Below are positions 1-12,353 of a stretch of DNA of 64,000 nucleotides, in pieces. Position numbers and translations under genes: made by a program. The stretch is from positions 293,067 to 357,066 of the forward strand of contig NZ_JAAALO010000005.1 of NCBI RefSeq assembly GCF_009908295.1. Reading direction: 5' to 3'. The stretch comes from Micromonospora rubida. Its GTDB lineage: Bacteria > Actinomycetota > Actinomycetes > Mycobacteriales > Micromonosporaceae. The notes beneath the pieces are model-generated. The model ran no database searches. It saw only the letters and a program-made list of their open reading frames with translations, and had not been told where the DNA came from. The first letter of the stretch is position 1. Each line of letters begins with the position of its first letter.

Positions 1-303
1 GGCGTACCGGGCGCCGAACGCCAGCCGGGCCCGGTCGACGGCGAGCTGTTCGATGCCGTCGACGCCCTCGCAGCCGGCGTGGTAGCGGCGGCCCGGGTAG
101 CCCTCGGCGGTGACGTTGACGGCGACGGACGACTGGCTGGCCAGCACCGACGGGTCGACGGGCGAGCAGGACGCGACGAGGGACAGGGTGCCGGCCTGGC
201 GCAGCTGCTCGTGGACCAGCACCTCGTGCAGCCGGGGGTCGGTGGTGGCGAGCTGGTGCAGCCCGGCGTCGAGCAGCTCGCCCATCGGGTCGACGGTGGA
301 CAT
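1..303 (-). CDS. Serine hydroxymethyltransferase-fold PLP enzyme, N-terminal part (cut by window edge)
   Basis: The first 101 codons are present; the rest lies beyond the left edge. The ATG lies three bases after the NRPS stop, so the two genes are very likely co-transcribed. The translation holds the SHMT signature AEGYPGRRYHAGCEGVD at about residues 65-81, followed by EQLAVDRARLAFGARYA, the conserved start of the PLP-binding large domain. SHMT-fold enzymes interconvert serine and glycine, but the fold also includes threonine transaldolases and alpha-methylserine enzymes that make unusual beta-hydroxy amino acids for natural products. Its place directly after an NRPS suggests a specialised building-block role over housekeeping GlyA. 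That is inference: the catalytic lysine and folate-binding residues are outside the window. Family assignment is firm, substrate is not. Confidence 0.8.
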   Translation of the reverse strand, partial: MSTVDPMGELLDAGLHQLATTDPRLHEVLVHEQLRQAGTLSLVASCSPVDPSVLASQSSVAVNVTAEGYPGRRYHAGCEGVDGIEQLAVDRARLAFGARYA

Positions 304-305
304 CC

Positions 306-4265
<3,960 letters not shown>

Positions 4266-4433
4266 GTCTGTCGCGACCTCCACTCCCTGGATCTCCGCGC
4301 GGCGGATGGGCACCGTCGGGCCGGTCGGATGCGAGTGGGGCGACGGTAGGAAGCGCCGGTTCGCGCCGGGTTACGCGCGGCGGCGGGCCGGCACCGGGCT
4401 GAGCGGGGCCGATGGCCATGCGACGCCTCGGAC

Positions 4434-4589
4434 ATGATGCCGGCGACGGTGACCGCGGCGTTCCAGTCCGCCGTGCTGCGGTACCTGGACGATCCCGCGC
4501 TGCTCGACAGGTTGTTGACCGAGCTCGATACCGTGCGGGGCCGGACGCCGGAGGACCAGTGGATGAGGCTGACCTGCCTCAGCGCCTGA
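4434..4589 (+). CDS. Small hypothetical protein (51 aa) before the Trypco1 gene
   Basis: A short frame starting ATGATG and reading MMPATVTAAFQSAVLRYLDD onward to RLTCLSA. It ends 29 bases before the Trypco1 gene, on the same strand, so the two may form one transcript. The content (Leu/Asp-rich, helical, no membrane segment) is consistent with a real small protein, but I recognise no family and no strong ribosome-binding site stands just before the first ATG. It could also be the C-terminal remnant of a longer protein. The Trypco1 partner supports it more than its own sequence does. Confidence 0.45.
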   Translation: MMPATVTAAFQSAVLRYLDDPALLDRLLTELDTVRGRTPEDQWMRLTCLSA

Positions 4590-4618
4590 CGGCGGTCGAT
4601 CGAGAAAGGACGTGGCCG

Positions 4619-4942
4619 ATGACCGAGGTGGTCGAGTTCGCCCTGGACGGCGGCGGCAGCGTGCTCGTCGCCGTGGACGACACGCCGGGGATCGCCCCGG
4701 CCTCCGCCGCCGAGGACGTGCTGCGCAAGGCCGGGGTCAGCTTCAACCGGGCGATCGGCCAGGCGCGCGACGCGGCGTCCGCCGCGTTGACCGAGTTCCG
4801 GTCCATGGCCGACCGGCCGGACGAGGTGGAGATCAGCTTCGGGGTCCAGCTCAGCGCCGAGGCGGGCGCGCTGATCGCCCGCACCGGGGTGCAGGGGCAG
4901 CTCCAGGTGACCGTGCGCTGGCACCGGTCCCCCACCGCCTGA
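4619..4942 (+). CDS. Trypco1-type (CU044_2847 family) small protein
   Basis: 107 residues. ATG chosen because GAAAGGACG precedes it by a few bases and the family's typical opening (MTEVVEFALDGGGSVLVAVDD) follows directly. The ending, with VEISFGVQLSAEAGALIA and then QVTVRWHR, is the beta-strand-rich C-terminal pattern of the trypsin-co-occurring domain 1 family. Members are cytosolic, about 100-130 residues, and often sit beside trypsin-like or other effector modules of predicted conflict or signalling systems; their biochemical role is unknown. No trypsin-like gene adjoins here. The next gene, convergent, is a subtilase. It runs divergently from the NRPS across a 168 bp gap. Confidence 0.75.
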   Translation: MTEVVEFALDGGGSVLVAVDDTPGIAPASAAEDVLRKAGVSFNRAIGQARDAASAALTEFRSMADRPDEVEISFGVQLSAEAGALIARTGVQGQLQVTVRWHRSPTA

Positions 4943-5036
4943 CCGACGCCTCCCCGGGGACCGCCGCGCGGTGGTCGAGCCCGGCCCCCGCCGCACGCGA
5001 GCCCTCACCGGGCCGCTGTCCGGCGAGCGAGCGAAG

Positions 5037-5062
5037 CGGGGCCGGGATGACTCCCGGCCCCG
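5037..5062. terminator. Bidirectional hairpin terminator
   Basis: A perfect 11 bp GC stem (CGGGGCCGGGA with TCCCGGCCCCG) closing a 4-base loop. It lies between the convergent Trypco1 and subtilase genes, 25 bases from the subtilase stop, and can serve both. No U-tract follows, as is usual in actinobacteria. Confidence 0.75.
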
Positions 5063-5086
5063 CCCCACAACTGTGAACCTTCCTAC

Positions 5087-8000
5087 CTAGCGCGCACTGC
5101 GGAGGCCGTAGGCGCGGTGCAGGGTCTGCTCGACGGTGCTGCCGTTCTCGTCGACGGCGTGGACGCGGATGCTGACCGCGCCCGTCGTCTGCTCCAGCTT
5201 CGGGTGGCTGATCCGTCCGCTGAACTTGCCGTTGTGCTTGTCCACCTTGACGGACTTCCAGTTCGCACCGTCATCGGTGCTCACCCACATCTTCAGGCTG
5301 CGCAGCTTCGGCGCGGCCAGGCCGTTGCCGTAGTGGCCGCCGATGGTGATCTCCTGCGACCGGCCGGCGACGGCCTGGTTGGCCAGGTCGACCTCCGTGT
5401 TGTAGCGCAGCCGCAGGATCTGCTCCGCCTGGCACAGCTCGGCCCGTCCCAGCAGGGTCTGGCCCATGCAGGACGCGAAGTCCGCGGTCTCGGCGGTCGG
5501 CCGCTGCGACCGGAACGTGTAGACCGCGTCCTCCTTGGTGGCGTACCGCTGCTGCGGATTTAGGGCGGTGGCGGTGTGGGTGAGCCGGTACCGGCCGGCT
5601 TCGGCCGGCACGTCGAAGGTGTCGACCGGGATTCGCAGCAGGAAGAAGATGGCGCTCACCAGGTATCCCCGCTCCTTGACGGGAATCTCCTGGCCGTCCC
5701 GCGACAGCGTCCACTCGCCGGGCCGGCCCTGCGTGCTGTGGCCGGCCTGGTCGAGCGATAGCGTGTCGAAGACCATGGTGTCGCCGGCGCGGCAGGTGTA
5801 GCAAGCGACGGCGCCCCACGGGTGGGCCAGCACGTTCGCGGGCGAGCCGTGCGGTCCGGTGGCGAGCGGTTGGGAGTTCCACGCCTCGGTGCGCCGTCCG
5901 GGCTTGGTGAAGATCTCGTTCGCCCAGGGGGCCGGCCCGTACTGGACCCCGTTCACCGGCTCGTCGTACGTGTAGTCCGCCGTGCGATTCCACAGCACGT
6001 CGCCGGAGATCGGGCCGACGTACTCGGTGACCGTGCTCTGCGCCCGGCGTGGCGCCGCTCTGGTAACCGCGGACACGAGCATGTCAGCGTGCTGGGCCGA
6101 CCATACCTGGCTGACGGTGGCCGGGGCGTCGGAGTGGAACCGGTTGTCGATCCGGTAGACCTGCCGGTCGGTGACCCGGTAGGTCAGCTTCTGAGGCACG
6201 CGGCCGAGCTCCGGGAACGCCAGTACGTACCGATAGGGGCTGACCGCCGTACCGGAGGTGTTGACGCTGACCGCGCCGCCCTTCAGCCGTCCGAGCAGCG
6301 TCCGGGCCTCGGCCACCGGGATGCTCATCGTCGGGATCGAGTAGACCGGCCAGGTGGTGTCGCCGATCATGACGTGGCCCTGCTTGCCGAAGCCCAGCAC
6401 CGCCGCAGCCCCGGCCTGCGCGGCGTTGCCGACCCGGGTGGCGACCTCCTCCCCGCACACGATCAGCGGGCAGGCGTCGGAGAGGTCGAGCAGCACCAGC
6501 TTGCCCTTCGCATCCACCGCGGCGAAGTCCTCGGTGGTGCCGGTGCCGGCATAGACCACCGGCAGGGTGCGCCGGCCGTCGAGCTTGGGCAGCACCGCGT
6601 CGGCTGCCTGGTAGCGCGGGTGCAGGTCGAGGCCACGCGGACCGCGCACCGACATGGCGATCTGCGGTGCGCCGAGCAGGTGCTGGCTGAACGCCTGGAA
6701 CACGCCCTGCCGCACCGGCTTCGTGGGCAGCAGCCAGCCGTCCCAACCGTCGGCCGGTCGGGCCATCGCGGAGCCCTGCACGCCGCCGTAGTTGTTGGCG
6801 CCCAACCGCAGCGCCCCGAACACCATCTGGTAGTTGTCGCTGCCCTTCGGCGTGTCGACGGTGATCTTTCGGAGCTTGCGCAGGTCCAGGGTCACCGTGG
6901 TGTCCTCGGTGACGTCGAACTCCGGTTGCATGGCGATCGCGCTGTTGCGGCCGTCCGAGTCGAACCAGTCGACCAACACCGCCACGGCGTGTTCACCACC
7001 GTAGACGCGGGCCGTCGTCTCGGTCTCCGCGCCGCCGAGCACCGCTCCGCCGCGGTCCTTGCGGCCGTCGGTGCGGGCGAACACCCAGTTGCCGGGGTAG
7101 AAGTACGCCGGGTCCACCCCGTCCGGCAGGATCAGCTTGCCGGTGACCTGGAACGACTGGGGCTCCTTGTAGAGACCGATGGCGGTGCCGACCTCGATCC
7201 CCTCAGCGCTGGCCCGCAACGCGCCCTCGTACCAGGTGGACTCGCTGCCGGCTGCGGGGTGCACGGTCGCCGTCACGTCGGCGGTGCCGTTGGCCGGCAC
7301 CGTCACGGTCTCCCTGTCGAGGGTGAGCATTCCGGCGGGGGCGTTGCCCTTGTCGGTGGAGAGCGTCGCGGTCAGCCGCAGCGTGACCGGCGTCGTCGAG
7401 TTGTTGACGTAGCTGACGGTGCGGCTCGATGCCGCGGTCTGCCCGTACGTGATCAGACCGAAGTCGAGGCTGTTGGTCGCGTACACCTGCTGGCGCACCG
7501 CCCGGGCCACGTCGACCCGGCCGGCGCCCTGCTCGTAGGCGCGACTTCCGGTGTCCTTGGCGGTGCTGACCAGCACCGGCTTGAGCTGCTTGGCCGCCCA
7601 GTCCGGGTGCTGCTGGCCCAGGATCGCCGCGGCGCCCGCCACGTGCGGGGCCGCCATCGAGGTGCCGTTGGCCGCCAGGTAGCGCTCACCGGCCGCGCCG
7701 CCCATGATGCTCGGCTCGGAGCGCGCGGCCACGATACCGACGCCCGGGGCGGAGATGTCCGGCTTGAGGCCATGGTCAAGTCGCCGGGGCCCGCGGCTGG
7801 AGAAGCTGGCCGTCTTGTCGTCGCGGTCCACCGCGGCCACGGTCAGCGCCGCCTCGGCGACGCCGGGCGCTCCCAGGGTCTGCGGGTTGGGGCCGCTGTT
7901 GCCGCCGGCCACCACGAAGAGCGTCCCGTACTGCGAGGTCAGGTTGTTGAGAGCGACACTCTGCGGACTGGTGTGGTCTCCACCGCCACCGAGGCTCATG

Positions 8001-9070
8001 TTGACGATGTCGGCGCCGGCCGCGGCCGCCCACTCCATGCCCGCGATCACGTTCCGGGTGCTGCCCGTGCCGTAGTCGCCGAGCACCTTGCCGACCATCA
8101 ACGACGCGCCCGGGGCCACGCCCCGGTACTTGCCGTTGGAGGCGGCGCCGCTGCCCGCGATGATCGAGGCCACGTGGGTGCCGTGGCCGAAGTTGTCGTG
8201 GATGGACGGGGTGGAGGTGTGGTTCACCGCCGCCACGATCCGGCCACCGCCGAAGTCCGGGTGGTTGAGGTCGATGCCGCTGTCCAGGACGGCGACCTTC
8301 ACCCCGGTCCCGTCGAGGCCGACCTTCCACGCCTCGGGCGCGCCGATCTGCGCCACGCTGCGGTCCAGCGTCGGGTAGACCCGCTGGTCCAGCCAGAGCT
8401 TGGTCAGCCCGGCACCCAACGTCGACGCACGGGCTCCCGCACCGCTCTGGGCACCCGCCACCGCGGCCCAGAAGTCGCCGGCCTGCTTCTTGGTCACGTC
8501 GAACCCGGCGCCGCCGACGCTGGGCAGCGCCGCCACGTCGGTGTTGGCCGGCAGGGCTTCGGCCCGCGCCTTCAGCGTGCTCGCGGTCGGCGACTTCGCG
8601 CTGCGCGCGCCGGTGCCGTACTGGGCGATCACCGGAAGCTCGTCGGTCAGGTCGTCGGTGTAACCGTTGTCGACCAGGTAGTCGACGTCGAACAGGGCCC
8701 GGTCCAGCTTGCCCGCGTCGACCAGCGGCATGGCGTCGGACGGGTAGACGAAGTACGAGTCGCCGTCGCGGACCTGCAGGAAGCTCATCGCGCCGCGGCC
8801 GGAGCGCAGCGCCGGCTCCAGCGTGACGCGCGGCGTTCCCTCCTTGTCCACCTGGTAGTGGACGACATCGCCGGTGATCAGGGTGACCCGACGCGCGCCC
8901 GGCGCGACACCGGCCGGGGCGGCCCCGGTCGGGGTGACGACGGCCGGAACGGCTGCCGGGACGGTCGGGAGGTCCGGGCGCGCCGTGGCCGGTGCGGCGC
9001 CGGAGAGGACCAGCCCGAGGACGGAAACCCCGACTATCGTGTCGCGCGATCTCCATCGTCGATGACTCAT
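5087..9070 (-). CDS. Secreted subtilisin-family serine protease (S8) with PA insert
   Basis: 1327 residues from the ATG preceded by AAGGAGC. A signal peptide (about 1-30, ending in ATA|RP) is followed by a pro-region to about 225. The S8 catalytic domain carries Asp263 (VAVLDSGIDLNHPDF), His296 (HGTHVASI), oxyanion Asn391 (GGNSGP) and Ser471 (NGTSMAAPHVAG). A protease-associated type segment (KGKLVLLDLSDACPLIVCGEE, then NAAQAGAAAVLGF) sits near residue 850, outside the catalytic core, followed by long beta-rich C-terminal domains. This is the architecture of large extracellular actinobacterial subtilases. It probably degrades extracellular protein; the substrate is unknown. It is divergent from the regulator at 9219, with paired palindromes in the shared upstream region. 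Confidence 0.95.
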   Translation of the reverse strand: MSHRRWRSRDTIVGVSVLGLVLSGAAPATARPDLPTVPAAVPAVVTPTGAAPAGVAPGARRVTLITGDVVHYQVDKEGTPRVTLEPALRSGRGAMSFLQVRDGDSYFVYPSDAMPLVDAGKLDRALFDVDYLVDNGYTDDLTDELPVIAQYGTGARSAKSPTASTLKARAEALPANTDVAALPSVGGAGFDVTKKQAGDFWAAVAGAQSGAGARASTLGAGLTKLWLDQRVYPTLDRSVAQIGAPEAWKVGLDGTGVKVAVLDSGIDLNHPDFGGGRIVAAVNHTSTPSIHDNFGHGTHVASIIAGSGAASNGKYRGVAPGASLMVGKVLGDYGTGSTRNVIAGMEWAAAAGADIVNMSLGGGGDHTSPQSVALNNLTSQYGTLFVVAGGNSGPNPQTLGAPGVAEAALTVAAVDRDDKTASFSSRGPRRLDHGLKPDISAPGVGIVAARSEPSIMGGAAGERYLAANGTSMAAPHVAGAAAILGQQHPDWAAKQLKPVLVSTAKDTGSRAYEQGAGRVDVARAVRQQVYATNSLDFGLITYGQTAASSRTVSYVNNSTTPVTLRLTATLSTDKGNAPAGMLTLDRETVTVPANGTADVTATVHPAAGSESTWYEGALRASAEGIEVGTAIGLYKEPQSFQVTGKLILPDGVDPAYFYPGNWVFARTDGRKDRGGAVLGGAETETTARVYGGEHAVAVLVDWFDSDGRNSAIAMQPEFDVTEDTTVTLDLRKLRKITVDTPKGSDNYQMVFGALRLGANNYGGVQGSAMARPADGWDGWLLPTKPVRQGVFQAFSQHLLGAPQIAMSVRGPRGLDLHPRYQAADAVLPKLDGRRTLPVVYAGTGTTEDFAAVDAKGKLVLLDLSDACPLIVCGEEVATRVGNAAQAGAAAVLGFGKQGHVMIGDTTWPVYSIPTMSIPVAEARTLLGRLKGGAVSVNTSGTAVSPYRYVLAFPELGRVPQKLTYRVTDRQVYRIDNRFHSDAPATVSQVWSAQHADMLVSAVTRAAPRRAQSTVTEYVGPISGDVLWNRTADYTYDEPVNGVQYGPAPWANEIFTKPGRRTEAWNSQPLATGPHGSPANVLAHPWGAVACYTCRAGDTMVFDTLSLDQAGHSTQGRPGEWTLSRDGQEIPVKERGYLVSAIFFLLRIPVDTFDVPAEAGRYRLTHTATALNPQQRYATKEDAVYTFRSQRPTAETADFASCMGQTLLGRAELCQAEQILRLRYNTEVDLANQAVAGRSQEITIGGHYGNGLAAPKLRSLKMWVSTDDGANWKSVKVDKHNGKFSGRISHPKLEQTTGAVSIRVHAVDENGSTVEQTLHRAYGLRSAR

Positions 9071-9129
9071 GGATGCTCCTTGGGATGCGGGACTGGGGAT
9101 GGTGGGTCTGAGGATCGAGCAATACGCCA

Positions 9130-9177
9130 CCAGCACGGAAGTGCTGGGCACGGCGCGTTCACGTCGCTGGCGTGAAC
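9130..9177. promoter_or_regulatory. Paired palindromes in the protease/regulator divergent region
   Basis: Two adjacent inverted repeats: CCAGCAC-GGAA-GTGCTGG (9130-9147) and GTTCACG-TCGCTGG-CGTGAAC (9157-9177). They occupy the 148 bp between the two divergent starts, about 40-90 bases from the regulator ATG. Symmetric 7-base arms suit a dimeric helix-turn-helix protein, most simply the product of the gene at 9219. The first could instead fold as a hairpin in the RNA leader. Confidence 0.5.
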
Positions 9178-9218
9178 CCGCCAACGACGGAGCCGACCTG
9201 ATCAGGCATGATCAATAC

Positions 9219-10238
9219 ATGCTCGACGCCCTTGGCCTCGACGGCACCGAACAGCTCGTCTACCAGGCCCTGATTCGTCAGCCCAGCGCGTCGGTCGACG
9301 ACCTCGGCGACATGACGCGGCTGACGCCACAACAGATCCACGACGCCTTGGCCGCACTCGAAAAGCTCGATCTGGTCCGTCCGGTGCCCGGGCCCGTCGT
9401 GCGGTACCCGCCCGCGCCGCCGGACGTCGCCCTGGAGGCGCTGATCCTGCGCAAGGAGGCCGAACTCAAGTTGGTCCGGGCCACCGCCCTGCAGCTCGAC
9501 GATGCGTACCATCGTGTGCTGTCCACCCAGCATCCCACCGGGCTGGTCGAGATCGTCGTCGGCCGGGAGGCCGTCCACGAGCGCGGCCAGCGCCTCATCC
9601 GCGCCGCGCGACGGGAGATGTGTGCCTTCGACCGGCCGCCTTACCTCGACGATCCCCTCGCCACCAACCAGAACGAGCTCGACGCGCTCGCCAAGGGCGT
9701 GAACTTCCGGGTGGTCTACGACCGGGCCACCCTGGACATCCCCGGCTGGTGGTCAGGGCACTACCGGTCGGTCGCCGTCGCGGGCGAGCGTGCCCGGGTG
9801 GCAGCCGGAGTACCGGTCAAGATGTACGTCGTCGATGGCCAGATCGCCCTGGTGGCCCTGCAAACCAAACATCACACCATCCATGCCTCTGCCATCGTTC
9901 GCCCCTCGGAGCTGCTCGACGCCCTACAATCGCTGTTCGACACCCTGTGGCGGCAGGCGGTGCCGCTGCCGCAACTGCCGAAGCTCGGCGCGGCGGACCC
10001 GGGCCCGGAAGACCTCCCCCCGGCGCAAGCCGGGCCCACCCCGTTCGAGGCCACCCTGGTGTCACTGCTCGCCGCAGGCCTGGGCGACGAGGCGATAAGC
10101 CGCCAGACCGGTCTCTCCTACCGCACCCTGCAACGCCGGGTCCGGAGTCTGATGGACCAACTTGGCGCCCAGACCCGGTTCCAGGCCGGACTGCGGGCGG
10201 CGCATCGCGGCTGGGTCCGGCCACCGAGCGCAGACTGA
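9219..10238 (+). CDS. TrmB/LuxR-type transcriptional regulator
   Basis: 339 residues. The ATG at MLDALGLDGTEQLVYQALI was chosen because it begins the conserved N-terminal winged helix (TrmB-like: GLDGTEQLVYQALIRQPSASVDDLGDMT). The middle domain resembles the phospholipase-D-like or sugar-sensing region of such proteins. The C-terminus (about 285-339) is a LuxR-type helix-turn-helix: LVSLLAAGLGDEAISRQTGLSYRTLQRRVRSLMDQL, shown here in two overlapping stretches of the same helix pair. Actinobacterial genes of this layout often lie divergent from a secreted subtilase, as here, so control of the protease at 5087-9070 through the palindromes at 9130-9177 is likely. The signal it senses is unknown. 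Confidence 0.8.
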   Translation: MLDALGLDGTEQLVYQALIRQPSASVDDLGDMTRLTPQQIHDALAALEKLDLVRPVPGPVVRYPPAPPDVALEALILRKEAELKLVRATALQLDDAYHRVLSTQHPTGLVEIVVGREAVHERGQRLIRAARREMCAFDRPPYLDDPLATNQNELDALAKGVNFRVVYDRATLDIPGWWSGHYRSVAVAGERARVAAGVPVKMYVVDGQIALVALQTKHHTIHASAIVRPSELLDALQSLFDTLWRQAVPLPQLPKLGAADPGPEDLPPAQAGPTPFEATLVSLLAAGLGDEAISRQTGLSYRTLQRRVRSLMDQLGAQTRFQAGLRAAHRGWVRPPSAD

Positions 10239-10278
10239 CGTGACGATCGCGGGCGCTGCTGGTCGCACCCGCTCGGCA

Positions 10279-10707
10279 CTAGCCGCCGTCGGGGGCGGGG
10301 AGGCGCAGCTCGCACCAGACAATCTTGCCCTGGGGATCCGGGTGGCAGCCCCAGGCTGCGGCGAGGGTGTCGATCAGCCACATGCCCCGCCCGCCGAGCG
10401 CCTCGGGGCCCGGGCGGGCGAGCACCGGCAGCACCGGGTTCGAGTCGGTGACCTCCACCCGGACCTGGTCGGCGCGCAGACCCAGCCGCAGGCACAGCGG
10501 GGGCGGTCCGTACCGCACGGCATTGGTGACGATCTCACTGGTCAGCAACACGGTGGTGTCGGCGACCAGGTCCGGCACCCGCCACCGGTGCAGGTGCTCG
10601 GCGACGAAGCGCCGCCCCGCCGCGCTCGCGCTGCCGGCGTTGGGCAGCACGGGCAGGGTCGCCAGGTACGGCCAGCGAGAGGCGGAAAGCGCGGAATTCG
10701 GCGGCAA
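10279..10707 (-). CDS. RsbW-like anti-sigma factor / ATP-binding serine kinase
   Basis: 142 residues with the GHKL ATPase fold: N-box SEIVTNAVRYG and G-box GGRGMWLIDTLA. This is the standalone HATPase_c type, common in dozens in actinobacteria. Such proteins hold sigma factors or phosphorylate STAS-domain antagonists. No STAS or sigma gene adjoins, so the partner is unknown. The longest start is a TTG with no clear ribosome-binding site, so the start is uncertain by a few codons. It is convergent with the TrmB/LuxR gene and lies downstream of the MFS gene on the same strand, 144 bp away. Confidence 0.85.
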   Translation of the reverse strand: MPPNSALSASRWPYLATLPVLPNAGSASAAGRRFVAEHLHRWRVPDLVADTTVLLTSEIVTNAVRYGPPPLCLRLGLRADQVRVEVTDSNPVLPVLARPGPEALGGRGMWLIDTLAAAWGCHPDPQGKIVWCELRLPAPDGG

Positions 10708-10851
10708 CAGGCGCTCCAGAGGCGATGGCAGGCGGTGAGTGGTCCTCGTCGACGCCCAACGGATCGCCGCCGACCGGCGGCTGACGGCTGCCAGTGTGGC
10801 ACGCCCGGCAGTACGGCAGAAGCGGCGCGGCCCCCGCGCGGCCCCGAGGGC

Positions 10852-12204
10852 TCAGTGCACCGCCACGACCACCGCGTCCGGCTCCAGCTCGGCGAGCCGG
10901 GCCGGCCGCACCACCAGCAGCAGGACCGCCGTCGCCGCCACCATCCCACCGGCGACGACTGCGGCCATCGCCACCGCGCCGGTGCCCAGCGCGCCCACCA
11001 GGGGCGCGGCCAGCGCGCCGACGCCGAACTGCACCGCGCCGAGCAGCGCCGAGGCGGTGCCGGCCGCCTCGCCGTGCCGGGACAGGGCCAGGGCCGGCGC
11101 GTTCGGCATCGCCAGGCCCGCCGCCGCCAGCACCACCCACAGCGACGCCAGCAGGCTCGGCAGCCCGCCGATCCCGGTCGCGGCGAAGGCGAGCAGCGCC
11201 AGCCCGGCCACGGTCCCCACGGCCAGGGCGGCCACGAGGATCCGCTGCGGCGAGTAGTGGCGCAACAGTCGTACGTTGCCCTGGGTCGCCGCGATCAGGC
11301 CGACCGCGCCCGCGCCGAAGGCCAGCCCGAACTGCTGCTCGTTCAGCCCGTACTGCTCCTGGAAGACGAACGACGACCCGGCCACGTACGCGAACAGCGC
11401 CGCCATGGCCAGCCCGGCGACCAGGACCAGGCCGACGAACGTGCGGTCCCGCAGCAGCGAGCCGTACACCCGCGCCGTTGCGCGCACCCCGCCGCGCCGG
11501 CGCCGTTCGGCCGGCAGCGTCTCGCGGAGGCCGAGCGCGGCGACCACGACGAGCAGCACTCCGAAGGCGGCCAGGGCGACGAACACGCCGCGCCAGTCCG
11601 TCCAGCGCAGCAGCCCGCTGCCGAGGGTCGGCGCGAGGATCGGCGCCGCGCCCATGACCAGCAGCAGCCGGGACAGCAACCGGGCGAACTCCGTGCCGTC
11701 GAACAGGTCGCGGACCACGGCCATCGCCACCACCGACGCGGCCGCGACCCCGAGTCCCTGCACCACCCGCAGCGCGCCGAGGACCGCGATGTTCGGGGCG
11801 ACGACGCAGAGCAGCGACGCCACGACGTGCAGCGCGATGCCGGCGATCAGGGGTTTGCGCCGCCCGACGGCGTCGGACAGCGGGCCGATCACCAGTTGGC
11901 CGAGGGCGAGGCCCGCCAGCGTGCCGGTGAGGGTCATCTGGACCGCCGCCGACGTGGTGTCGAAGTCGGCGACGAGCGCGGGCAGTGCGGGCAGGTACAT
12001 GTCGATGGTCAGCGGGCCCACCGCGATCAGCGAGCCGAGGACGAGGACGAGTCGCAGGCGCTGCCGCCGGCTCATCAGGTCGCCCGGCGTCCGGGGCGTC
12101 GCCGACGCCCCGGAGGCGTCGACACCGGCGGCGGTCACCGGGACGGCTCCGACCGGTGGGCGCGGCGTCGGGGAAATCGGTTCAGCGGTCACATCTGGCT
12201 GCAA
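10852..12204 (-). CDS. Bcr/CflA-family MFS drug exporter
   Basis: 450 residues with about 12 hydrophobic segments. The first reads LRLVLVLGSLIAVGPLTIDM and then YLPALPALVADF, the hallmark of Bcr/CflA multidrug transporters; GPLSDAVGRRKPLIAG is the conserved MFS loop 2-3 motif. It probably pumps a hydrophobic or cationic drug, or a related metabolite, out of the cell with proton antiport. The start is uncertain: TTG at 12204 and GTG at 12192 both give a 40-residue Pro/Ala-rich cytosolic tail, and an internal ATG (MSRRQRLRL) matches the usual family length better. Substrate unknown. Confidence 0.88.
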   Translation of the reverse strand: MQPDVTAEPISPTPRPPVGAVPVTAAGVDASGASATPRTPGDLMSRRQRLRLVLVLGSLIAVGPLTIDMYLPALPALVADFDTTSAAVQMTLTGTLAGLALGQLVIGPLSDAVGRRKPLIAGIALHVVASLLCVVAPNIAVLGALRVVQGLGVAAASVVAMAVVRDLFDGTEFARLLSRLLLVMGAAPILAPTLGSGLLRWTDWRGVFVALAAFGVLLVVVAALGLRETLPAERRRRGGVRATARVYGSLLRDRTFVGLVLVAGLAMAALFAYVAGSSFVFQEQYGLNEQQFGLAFGAGAVGLIAATQGNVRLLRHYSPQRILVAALAVGTVAGLALLAFAATGIGGLPSLLASLWVVLAAAGLAMPNAPALALSRHGEAAGTASALLGAVQFGVGALAAPLVGALGTGAVAMAAVVAGGMVAATAVLLLVVRPARLAELEPDAVVVAVH

Positions 12205-12303
12205 ACCCGGATCCGACGTGCTGATTCCCCTTCTCCCCGGAGGTGACAGACGTCACCGCCGGTGACGATCAGCCGCCGGCCCGGGAACGGAACCACTACG
12301 TGA

Positions 12304-12343
12304 CCGGGCGCCGCCGGAGAGTCAAGCCTCCGGCGGCGCCCGG
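12304..12343. terminator. Strong hairpin terminator after the GH87-type gene
   Basis: A perfect 16 bp stem (CCGGGCGCCGCCGGAG with its complement) and 8-base loop, 11 bases beyond the stop of the leftward gene at 12354. It also insulates the start of the MFS gene. Confidence 0.8.
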
Positions 12344-12353
12344 CGCTGGTGGG

